NCBI GenBank assembly: GCA_030692055.1
Contig: JAUYCY010000099.1
Span: 1-49,506, forward strand
Length of the DNA: 49,506 bases
Direction: 5' to 3'
From: Candidatus Omnitrophota bacterium
GTDB lineage: Bacteria; Omnitrophota; Koll11; Duberdicusellales; 4484-171
This document shows positions 7,566 through 13,647 of this stretch, one piece after another. A program made the position numbers and the translations under genes. Below the pieces are notes generated by a model. That model was not told the origin of the DNA. It did not search any database and saw only the letters and a program-made list of their open reading frames with translations. The number at the start of each line of letters is the position of its first letter. Positions within the stretch are counted from its first letter, which is position 1.

Positions 7566-8725
7566 AAGGCACCATAGAGGCGGAGTCTAAAGATAAGTTG
7601 ATAGATTACTTTCAAAGAGAAGGGTGCATAATTTTTTCTATATCAGAAAGCAAAAAAAGAGCTAAAACGCAAAGAAGAGGTAGAATTAAAAGCGAGGATT
7701 TAGTGATTTTCTCTCGCCAATTCACCACTCTTATTGAAAGCGGAATCCCCGTAGTTGAGTCATTGGAAATACTTAAAGACCAGATTGAAAAGAATTTTTT
7801 TAAGGAAATTTTGAATATGGTATTGAGAGACGTTAGGGAAGGAAGTTCCCTTTCAGGCGCTTTTTCTAAACATTCAAAAGTGTTTCCCGAGATTTACATA
7901 AGTATGGTGGAAGCCGGGGAAGCCAGCGGAAAATTGCCGGCAATCCTAGAAAGAGTTTCAATATATCTAGAGAAAAGCAATACACTTCGGAAAAAAGTAA
8001 TTTCTTCTTTATTCTATCCGATAACCATCGTGATAATGGCAATTGCCATAACTGCTTTTTTAGTAATTAAAGTTGTTCCTACTTTCAAGGGTATTTTTGA
8101 TTCATTAGGAGGAACTCTTCCTTTACCTACGCGGATTTTACTTAAAATATCCGATTTCTTAGGTAGAAAAGAAATTATGTTTCCCGTGGTTATCGTCGTG
8201 GTAATTGTGGTATTCTTATTGTCAAAATATATAAAAACCGATAAAGGTAAAAGAAACTATCATAGATTTCTTCTTAGACTTCCAGTAGTAGGTGATTTAA
8301 TAAGAAAGATAGCTATTGCGAGATTTGCTATGACATTCTCTACTTTAATAAAAAGCGGTGTGCCTATAATGAGGTGTTTAGATATCGTGGGTAGGACTTC
8401 CGGCAACAAAATTGTAGAAGACGCAGTTATAAAAGCTAAGAAATTTATTCAGGAAGGCCAGACTATTTCTACTCCGCTACAAGAAAGCGGAATTTTCCCG
8501 CCTATGGTGGTTAAGATGATTGCTGTTGGAGAGCGTAGCGGAAAACTAGAAGCAATGCTTTCGAAAATTTCAGAATTTTATGAAGCTCAGACCGACGCTA
8601 TGATAGCCGGATTAGCTAGTTTAATCGAGCCTTTAGTAATTGTTTTTTTAGGCGTGATTGTGGGAGGAATTGTTATTTCTTTATTTTTGCCCATCACGCA
8701 GATCACGCAGTATATAGGTAAATAG
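7562..8725 (+). CDS. pilC: Type IV pilus inner-membrane platform protein PilC/GspF
   Basis: 387 residues. Two GspF repeats (about 40-165 and 245-370) each have the FxxxxxxLxxSGxP signature (FTTLIESGIPVVESL and FSTLIKSGVPIMRCL). Membrane helices lie at about 140-165, 205-222 and 355-380. It anchors the PilB motor and the PilM-N-O platform. The first 15 or so residues of the canonical protein are in another frame just upstream. The start at 7562 has a Shine-Dalgarno (AAGGAAGG) and an ATGA overlap with that fragment, so the short form may be made by coupling. It ends just before a repeat. Confidence 0.92.
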   Translation: MKGTIEAESKDKLIDYFQREGCIIFSISESKKRAKTQRRGRIKSEDLVIFSRQFTTLIESGIPVVESLEILKDQIEKNFFKEILNMVLRDVREGSSLSGAFSKHSKVFPEIYISMVEAGEASGKLPAILERVSIYLEKSNTLRKKVISSLFYPITIVIMAIAITAFLVIKVVPTFKGIFDSLGGTLPLPTRILLKISDFLGRKEIMFPVVIVVVIVVFLLSKYIKTDKGKRNYHRFLLRLPVVGDLIRKIAIARFAMTFSTLIKSGVPIMRCLDIVGRTSGNKIVEDAVIKAKKFIQEGQTISTPLQESGIFPPMVVKMIAVGERSGKLEAMLSKISEFYEAQTDAMIAGLASLIEPLVIVFLGVIVGGIVISLFLPITQITQYIGK

Positions 8726-8733
8726 AATAATAC

Positions 8734-8918
8734 GATTCAAACGCCTGCCTGCCGGCAGGCAGGGATTATTATAGATGCAGACGGATGGGAAACGTGATTC
8801 AGACGGATAAAAAAAGGATTCAAACGGATGAGAGCGGATGTAGACGGATAATCCATCTGTTTGCATCCCTGCCTGCCGAAGCCATCGGCGTAGGCAGGCG
8901 CCACAATCCGTATGAATC
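8734..8918 (+). repeat. GATGCAAACGGAT-family element, gene-less, left of pilin
   Basis: It starts GATTCAAACG, has the perfect 20-bp palindrome at 8744-8763, iterated GATGCAGACGGAT, GATTCAGACGGAT and GATTCAAACGGAT words, then a second, looped palindrome and AATCCGTATGAATC. Much of its right half recurs in inverse orientation at 9759-9980 and directly at 16194-16305. Confidence 0.85.
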
Positions 8919-8986
8919 AAAAAGTTAGGTAAGCGTTTTCACAGTTTTAAGCGCCCAGCCAAGTTATTGCCTTGATTTTAACAAAA

Positions 8987-9023
8987 AGCCTAAAAGTCCA
9001 GTATTTATTAGGCATTTTAGGCT
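8987..9023. other. Perfect inverted repeat upstream of the pilin promoter
   Basis: AGCCTAAAA (8987-8995) pairs with TTTTAGGCT (9015-9023) across a 19-base loop. It ends 9 bp before the -35 box. It could be an operator for an activator or repressor, or end transcription from upstream. Confidence 0.6.
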
Positions 9024-9032
9024 AGGTAGCTA

Positions 9033-9061
9033 TTGACAAGCTAGAGGGTATATGTTATATT
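9033..9061 (+). promoter_or_regulatory. Sigma-70-type promoter of the pilin gene
   Basis: A perfect -35 TTGACA (9033-9038), 17-bp spacer and -10 TATATT (9056-9061). The expected start near 9068 gives a leader of about 170 bases. No sigma-54 -24/-12 site was seen, although many pilin genes use one. Confidence 0.8.
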
Positions 9062-9100
9062 TAAAAAGAAGGCTATATTTCTTTATAATTATATATTAAA

Positions 9101-9216
9101 TGGCTCTGCAAAAGGAGGTGAAAAAGCTACAAAAAGGAGCCAGGTCGTCAAGAAAATCGCTTTGCGATAACTTTTAAGCGATTTTCAGTGGTTAGGAAAG
9201 GGCTTTATGCTTTCCT
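9101..9216 (+). promoter_or_regulatory. Structured 5' leader of the pilin mRNA
   Basis: Three successive stems: TGGCTC/GAGCCA (9101-9106 with 9137-9142), an 11-bp perfect stem GAAAATCGCTT/AAGCGATTTTC (9152-9162 with 9176-9186) and AGGAAAG/CTTTCCT (9194-9200 with 9210-9216). A full Shine-Dalgarno-like AAAGGAGGTG (9111-9120) lies in the loop of stem 1 with no good start codon after it. The real Shine-Dalgarno follows at 9228-9235. It looks like an mRNA stability or control leader; no known riboswitch core was recognised. Confidence 0.55.
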
Positions 9217-9239
9217 ACACCATAAAAAAGGAGGTAAAG

Positions 9240-9689
9240 ATGAGAAAGGGTTTTACTCTTGTAGAAATTATGATTGTCGTGGCTATCATTGCTTTGCTAG
9301 CCGCGCTTACTATTCCGAACTTAATGCGTCAAAGGCTAAACACTAACGAAGCAGCTGCGCAGCACACTTTGCAAACCGTATCCTCGGCTGAGATAAGTTA
9401 TCGCACTGCTAACGCGCTATACGGAACACTCGCTCAGCTAATTGCTGCTAATCCCGCTTATATTGATGCCACAGTAGCCGCCGGTGCGGGAAAACAAGGC
9501 TATGTGTTTACTGACGGAGAAGCTGTTCCCACAGCTAATATTTTTTCTATCAGCGCTGTGCCTGTTACCTTAAACCAAACCGGAGCTCGTTCGTTTTGCG
9601 TAACGGACGATGGTGTGGTGAGAGTTCAGGCTACGGGTGCTGCTCCTGGTAACCGTGCTGCTTGTATGCTTTTACCCGCTACTCAATAA
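9240..9689 (+). CDS. pilA: Major type IV pilin / type II pseudopilin
   Basis: 149 residues. A short leader MRKG is followed by FTLVEIMIVVAIIALLAALTIP, the class III signal cut by prepilin peptidase after G4; mature F1 would be methylated and E5 is present. The rest forms the helix and globular head. Two cysteines in the C-terminal part (SFC and AAC) could form the D-loop disulfide. ATG at 9240 is chosen over an upstream in-frame ATG because of AAGGAGGT 4 bp before it. It has its own strong promoter, long leader and terminator, which fits a highly expressed structural subunit. It is bracketed by inversely oriented repeats. Confidence 0.93.
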   Translation: MRKGFTLVEIMIVVAIIALLAALTIPNLMRQRLNTNEAAAQHTLQTVSSAEISYRTANALYGTLAQLIAANPAYIDATVAAGAGKQGYVFTDGEAVPTANIFSISAVPVTLNQTGARSFCVTDDGVVRVQATGAAPGNRAACMLLPATQ

Positions 9690-9716
9690 GCGATATTGTA
9701 ACTTCTAGAGCAAATT

Positions 9717-9752
9717 AGGGGTGACAAGAAATTGTCACCCCTTTCTTTTTTT
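9717..9752 (+). terminator. Rho-independent terminator after pilin
   Basis: Perfect 10-bp stem AGGGGTGACA (9717-9726) with TGTCACCCCT (9733-9742), a 6-base loop, then TTCTTTTTTT. It isolates the pilin as a single-gene unit. Confidence 0.92.
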
Positions 9753-9758
9753 GGAAGA

Positions 9759-9980
9759 GATGCAAACGGATTGATACAGATTCAAACGGATTGTGGCGCC
9801 AGCCTACGCCGATGGCTTCGGCAGGCAGGGATGCAAACAGATGAATTATCCCTGCCTGCCGGCAGGCAGGCGTATGAATCCGTCCTCATCCGTTTGAATC
9901 TATTTTATCCGTCTGCATCCATTTCCCATCCGTTTGCATCCTTATTTATCCGTCTGTATCCGTCTTCCATCCGTCTGCAT
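9759..9980 (-). repeat. GATGCAAACGGAT-family element, gene-less, right of pilin
   Basis: GATGCAAACGGAT (9759-9771) and GATTCAAACGGAT at the left; many ATCCGTTTGCATC, ATCCGTCTGCATC and ATCCGTTTGAATC words at the right, ending at 9980. The perfect 20-bp palindrome is at 9851-9870. On the reverse strand its core matches 8734-8918, so the pilin gene lies between inverted copies. Long open frames across it have only repeat-derived composition. Confidence 0.85.
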
Positions 9981-10001
9981 TGTTTTTTTAGAAGAGATAA
10001 A

Positions 10002-10030
10002 TTGACAAAGCCGTTTAAACATAATAATAT
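10002..10030 (+). promoter_or_regulatory. Promoter for the second pilin-like gene and pilM operon
   Basis: TTGACA (10002-10007), 17-bp spacer, TAATAT (10025-10030). The start codon follows 38 bp later. Confidence 0.7.
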
Positions 10031-10068
10031 ATCTTTAAGTAAAGACTTATTCTAATAAACTTAAAGAT

Positions 10069-10551
10069 ATGTTTTTTAACCTATTTTCAAGAATCAGACA
10101 AAACCGTTTAAATAGCACTGCTAAGGCATTCACCCTTATTGAAATAATGGTGGTATTAGCCATAATTTTGATATTAGTAACCTTAGTTATTCCTAATATC
10201 CTGCGTTTGCGCATAAATTCTAACGAAATAGCTGCTGTCAGCAATTTAAATACTTTAGGTAAAGCTGCGCAACAGTATTGTATGCAAAATGGCTATAAAT
10301 ATCCCCAAAACTTAACTGACCTTACTCTTCCTACATCAAACCCACCTTATATTAGTCAGGAGCTGGCAAGCGGTTCTTTGTCAGGGTATTTATTTGCCTA
10401 TACGTACGTGGATGATGACAATTTTTATGTCAAAGCTAACCCTAAATCTGTCGGAAAAACCGGTGTGAGGTATTTTTATTTAGATGAGACCGGTGTCATA
10501 AGATATAATTTAGAACAAGAAGCAGGTGCAAATGATCCCCCTGTTAAATAA
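10069..10551 (+). CDS. Pilin-like / pseudopilin protein
   Basis: 160 residues. The cleavage region is KA|FTLIEIMVVLAIILILVTLVIP. The leader is long (about 19 residues, MFFNLFSRIRQNRLNSTAKA) and has alanine instead of glycine before the cut, which prepilin peptidases often tolerate. Mature E5 is present. The head carries the WD-like minor motif common in GspG/PilE-type proteins (VRYFYLDETGVIRY). It is probably a minor pilin or an alternative major one. It has its own promoter and overlaps pilM. No clear Shine-Dalgarno was seen. Confidence 0.88.
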   Translation: MFFNLFSRIRQNRLNSTAKAFTLIEIMVVLAIILILVTLVIPNILRLRINSNEIAAVSNLNTLGKAAQQYCMQNGYKYPQNLTDLTLPTSNPPYISQELASGSLSGYLFAYTYVDDDNFYVKANPKSVGKTGVRYFYLDETGVIRYNLEQEAGANDPPVK

Positions 10552-11509
10552 TTTTTTAAAGACAGATACTGAGAGTTTTGTTGCTATAAATTTAGGTAAT
10601 CAGTACATTAAGGGTTTAGTGGTTAAAGGGGATGAGATTATAGATTTTTTTTTAAAAGAAAAGAAAGATATTCCTACCACTTTAAGGGAAATATGGCAGG
10701 AAAAAAAGATAACTACCGACACAGTAAAGATTTCACTCAAAGATGCGGCTACTATCGTTAGATATTTCCCTTTTCCTAAATTAGAGAAGAAAAAGATAAA
10801 GCAGACCCTTTTTTATGAGCTTAACAAACACATCCCTTTTCCTCCCGAGGAAGTCTATTTTGATTTCTCTATTTTAGAAGAACTAAACCCTTCAGAGATT
10901 TTTGTTCTTCTTGCCGTAGCAAAAAAAGAATTTATTAACAATATTTTGCAGATTTTTGAAAAGGAAAAGATGAAGGTTTCAAGTATTACCCTTGACAGTA
11001 TATGCCTAATCAATCTTTTTCTCAAAAACCAGGCAGAAACAAAGATAAACAGTTGTATCCTTGATATAGGAAATAGCTTCTCAACCTTAACTATTTTAAA
11101 GAAAGAAACGCCGCATCTAACCAGAGATATCGGCTTCGGCATCAAAGATATTTTTAATATAATATCTCACACAAAAAATATGCCTTTAGAAGAAATAGAG
11201 AATTGGTTTGCTTGTGTAGAAAACCATAATGAGGTTTTAGAATTATCACAAGACAGCATATCCGGGTTATGTAAAGAAATTAAAAGTTCATTCGATTATT
11301 TCGAGGTAAATAAAGGCGAGCGCGTAGAGAAACTTTACCTTACCGGCGGGCTTACCTATATTAAAAATATTGATAACGTTTTTAAGGATTATTTAGATGT
11401 AGAGACAGGATTTTTAGATAATGCGCAGAATTTAAAGATTTCTTTTTCTAAAGAAGATTTTAACAGAGTCAAAAACAGTTTCTCCGTGGCATTGGGGCTA
11501 GTATTGTAA
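10532..11509 (+). CDS. pilM: Type IV pilus actin-like protein PilM
   Basis: About 325 residues. It has actin-fold features: FVAINLGNQYIKGLVVKG at the N-terminus (phosphate loop 1), FPFPKLEKKKIKQTLFYELNKHIPFPPEEVYFDF, a second nucleotide loop SCILDIGNSFSTLTIL (about 175-190) and LYLTGGLTYIKNI near the C-terminus. PilM is cytoplasmic and binds the PilN tail to dock the motor. ATG at 10532, 5 bp after AGG, is preferred to GTG at 10526. It overlaps the pilin-like gene by about 20 bp. Its partner pilN is now separated from it by a mobile element. Confidence 0.88.
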   Translation: MIPLLNNFLKTDTESFVAINLGNQYIKGLVVKGDEIIDFFLKEKKDIPTTLREIWQEKKITTDTVKISLKDAATIVRYFPFPKLEKKKIKQTLFYELNKHIPFPPEEVYFDFSILEELNPSEIFVLLAVAKKEFINNILQIFEKEKMKVSSITLDSICLINLFLKNQAETKINSCILDIGNSFSTLTILKKETPHLTRDIGFGIKDIFNIISHTKNMPLEEIENWFACVENHNEVLELSQDSISGLCKEIKSSFDYFEVNKGERVEKLYLTGGLTYIKNIDNVFKDYLDVETGFLDNAQNLKISFSKEDFNRVKNSFSVALGLVL

Positions 11510-11521
11510 ATACTTAATAAC

Positions 11522-11999
11522 GATGCAAACGGATAAGTTATTATTTAGGGAACTAACTTATAAAATTATTGGTGTCTGTTATAGAATTCATACCAGTCTG
11601 GGTTGCGGTTTTCCTGAAAAAGTGTATCAGAAAGCATTGGAGATAGAGCTTAATAAAGAAGGTATAACTTATGAGACAGAAAAAGCCTTTAAAGTGCTTT
11701 ATGATAAAGAAGTGATAGGTAGTTTTAGGCTGGATATGGTTATTGACGGAAAGGCCATTATTGAACTCAAGGCGGTAGAGCGCTTGCCTAAAGTATTTAG
11801 AGAGCAATTGATTTCACAGCTTAAAGCCTCTCCTTACGAGGTAGGTCTTTTAGTAAACTTTGGTTCTTCTAAGTTAGAATATATTAGGATCGCGCGCTCT
11901 AAACGTATCCGTCTGAATCCCTGCCTGCCGCCTGCCTGTCGGCAGACAGGGCAGGCAGGCATCATAATCCGTATGAATCAATAGTAATCCGTTTGCATC
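11522..11999 (+). mobile_element. GATGCAAACGGAT-family element carrying GxxExxY gene C
   Basis: Cleanest copy: 13-bp perfect terminal inverted repeats GATGCAAACGGAT (11522-11534) and ATCCGTTTGCATC (11987-11999). The interior is the GxxExxY gene plus an expanded CCTGCCTGCC palindrome (about 11920-11962). It separates pilM from pilN and ends 6 bp before the pilN ATG. Confidence 0.85.
11523..11984 (+). CDS. GxxExxY protein, copy C (predicted PD-(D/E)XK nuclease fold)
   Basis: 153 residues. ATG is the second base onward of the left terminal repeat, giving MQTDKLLFRELTYKIIG. It has GFPEKVY, the core RLDMVIDG...IELK and VGLLVNFGSSKLEY. It is about 97% identical in DNA to copy B over the shared body. 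The patch coding for HTSLGCGFPEK is closer to copy A, which suggests gene conversion among copies. The last 20 residues come from repeat DNA. It has an intact start, so it is the best candidate in the window for an active family member. Confidence 0.87.
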   Translation: MQTDKLLFRELTYKIIGVCYRIHTSLGCGFPEKVYQKALEIELNKEGITYETEKAFKVLYDKEVIGSFRLDMVIDGKAIIELKAVERLPKVFREQLISQLKASPYEVGLLVNFGSSKLEYIRIARSKRIRLNPCLPPACRQTGQAGIIIRMNQ

Positions 12000-12005
12000 T
12001 AAACT

Positions 12006-12560
12006 ATGGATAAAATATATATCAATTTAAATCCAAATATAGAGAAGTTTGATACCGCAACATTTAAGAAGCTATCTTATTACGCAGTCCTAGGTGTTAT
12101 CTCGGTCTTAATTATAATTTTATTCTTGGGTTTATTTGTTACTATCCGTTTGTCAAGCTTAAATAGCTATAAAACAAAATGGAAAAGCTGGGAGGAAAGG
12201 GCTACTTCGTTAAATAAAATAAAAGCCCAATTAGCAGAATTAGAAGCCGAGAAAAAGGAATTTCAGAAAATAGTTATTCCCTATAATCAGGTAGCCAGTA
12301 TTTTTGAAGATTTATTTATATCTTTGCCGCACAATATATGGCTTGATACCTTAAGTATTAAAAAAGACTCCCTTAGCCTAAAAGGCTATGTCTTAAAACT
12401 CGACGAGGATTATTTGATTTCTCTAGAAAAGTTTATAAACGCTATGAAAAAAAGAGAGTATTTTTCTTCAAAGTTTAAAAAAATAAATATAAAAGACTCC
12501 AAAAAGGAAAATTTTTATGGAGTTGAGGTTTTAGAATTTAATATAGAATGCGTAAATTAG
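12006..12560 (+). CDS. pilN: Type IV pilus inner-membrane protein PilN
   Basis: 184 residues. The cytoplasmic start is DKIYINLNPN (the PilM-binding INLLP-type motif). It has one membrane helix (about 28-50), a coiled coil (about 55-90) and a periplasmic ferredoxin-like fold with the typical LPHNIWLDTLSI. PilN forms the alignment subcomplex with PilM, PilO and PilP. There is no Shine-Dalgarno because the repeat ends 6 bp upstream. It overlaps pilO by 13 bp. Confidence 0.87.
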   Translation: MDKIYINLNPNIEKFDTATFKKLSYYAVLGVISVLIIILFLGLFVTIRLSSLNSYKTKWKSWEERATSLNKIKAQLAELEAEKKEFQKIVIPYNQVASIFEDLFISLPHNIWLDTLSIKKDSLSLKGYVLKLDEDYLISLEKFINAMKKREYFSSKFKKINIKDSKKENFYGVEVLEFNIECVN

Positions 12561-13087
12561 ATTTAGATAAACACATAGTTATATTTTCTGTCGCGGCATT
12601 TATTTTGTTATTAGAGTTATTATTAATATTGCCTTTAGAAATTAAAAAAATAGGCGAAATGAATAAAGCCGCAGCAAAATTCAGGCAGGATATAGACAGT
12701 GTTGAGAAAGACTGGCCTAATAAGGACATCTATTTAGCAAGTAGTCAGGCGGCAAAGGCAGAGATTCAAAGGTTATCTGAAAAGTTTATTGTCCCTCAGC
12801 AGGAATCAGGTATATTTTCTTTTATTTCTTCAGAAAGTAAGGGTTTCGGCGTAGAAATAAAAGTTTTAAAGCCATCAGAAATTGAAGATTATGTTTCCAC
12901 AAAATTTGGAAAGTTTAAATATCTGCCTATTAACATAAAAGCGCAAAGTCAATTTCACGATCTAGCAAGGTTTTTAGACTATCTTCAAAGCGGAAAACTT
13001 TTCTTTGAGGTAAAGGAAATTACGATTAAAGCAAATTACCCTAATAATTTAGTAGATATAATTATATGCGGTTTAGTAAAAGAATAA
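12548..13087 (+). CDS. pilO: Type IV pilus inner-membrane protein PilO
   Basis: 179 residues. One N-terminal membrane helix (about 10-30), a coiled coil and a C-terminal alpha/beta domain (LPINIKAQSQFHDLARFLDYLQ, typical of PilO). It pairs with PilN in the periplasm. The gene starts within the end of pilN and ends within the start of pilP, so the three are translationally coupled. Confidence 0.86.
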   Translation: MRKLDLDKHIVIFSVAAFILLLELLLILPLEIKKIGEMNKAAAKFRQDIDSVEKDWPNKDIYLASSQAAKAEIQRLSEKFIVPQQESGIFSFISSESKGFGVEIKVLKPSEIEDYVSTKFGKFKYLPINIKAQSQFHDLARFLDYLQSGKLFFEVKEITIKANYPNNLVDIIICGLVKE

Positions 13088-13647
13088 ACCATTTGACTTC
13101 ATCCCTTGACAGGCTCAAGGACATCCTCGAGCAAAGTCGAATGGATTCGCTCAGGGTTTGCTTCGACAAGCTCAGCATCCTTCATCCTTTGACAAACTCA
13201 GGACGAACACTGAGCATAGTCGAATGTGTCCGAAGCATCCTGAGCAATGTCGAAGGAATACTGAGCGGCGCACTGCATATATTTGCACTCTTAACGGTGC
13301 GAATATGGCGCCGTCGAAGTATAAATATTTTCTTAATATTATTTTTGGTCCCTTTGTGTGCTGCGGTTTGCGCCAATCGCGATTATCCTTTTAGCAGTTC
13401 TGACAGGGACCCATTTTTACCGCTTATAACAAAACAAGGACAAATTTTGCTGCAACAAAATACAGGGATAAAAAGTTTAAAATTAAATGGTATAATATAT
13501 TCTAATGACGGTAGCTTAGCTATCATTAGCGATGAAATATATAAAAAGAATGATGTGATTAATGGTTATACAATTGTTAGGATAGGAGCTAAAAAAGTTA
13601 TTTTAAAAAAAGGTAAAGAGTTAATTATTTTAAAATTGGAGGAATAA
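13066..13647 (+). CDS. pilP: PilP/GspC-like periplasmic protein with repeat-encoded insert
   Basis: 193 residues. The C-terminal 90 residues fit the PilP/GspC homology region: SDRDPFLPL, LNGIIYSNDGSLAIISDEIYKKNDVINGYTIVRI, ending in short beta strands. The hydrophobic export segment INIFLILFLVPLCAAV is at about residues 86-101, not at the N-terminus. Between MRFSKR and it lie 79 codons (13084-13320) made of interspersed repeat, in frame and free of stops. PilP normally links PilN-PilO to the secretin. Either the insert is tolerated or translation restarts inside it. The signal-anchor region then overlaps nothing else and pilQ follows directly. Confidence 0.75.
   Translation: MRFSKRINHLTSSLDRLKDILEQSRMDSLRVCFDKLSILHPLTNSGRTLSIVECVRSILSNVEGILSGALHIFALLTVRIWRRRSINIFLILFLVPLCAAVCANRDYPFSSSDRDPFLPLITKQGQILLQQNTGIKSLKLNGIIYSNDGSLAIISDEIYKKNDVINGYTIVRIGAKKVILKKGKELIILKLEE
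13084..13320 (+). repeat. 237-bp in-frame repeat insertion in pilP
   Basis: It is composed of iterated units such as GACAGGCTCAAGGAC, CGACAAGCTCAGC and GAGCATAGTCGAATG, the CTCAGGACAAGCTC/TTCGAC family also found at about 20191-20257, 21755-21800 and 30411-30443. Its length is exactly 79 codons. The bases at both junctions are similar (AAAAGAATAAAC and CGAAGTATAAAT). Confidence 0.7.

Noticed and set aside
8681..8920. A 79-codon minus-strand open frame after pilC
   Set aside because: Covers only repeat DNA and the end of pilC; repeat-derived peptide.
8930..9239. Cyclic di-GMP (GEMM) riboswitch before the pilin
   Set aside because: Looked for the conserved GEMM core and tetraloop receptor and could not place them; only unassigned hairpins are supported.
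9759..9980. CRISPR-like array of GATGCAAACGGAT/ATCCGTTTGCATC words
   Set aside because: Words alternate in orientation, spacing is irregular and there are no cas genes; this is an inverted-repeat element, not a CRISPR array.
9732..10055. A 107-codon open frame right of the pilin
   Set aside because: It is read straight through GATGCAAACGGAT words and the CCTGCC palindrome (MQTD- and LPAGRQ-type peptides); no ribosome site and no recognisable domain.
13158..13394. Alternative open frame inside pilP
   Set aside because: Second frame of the TTCGAC/CTCAGG repeat; it does not continue into the PilP domain.
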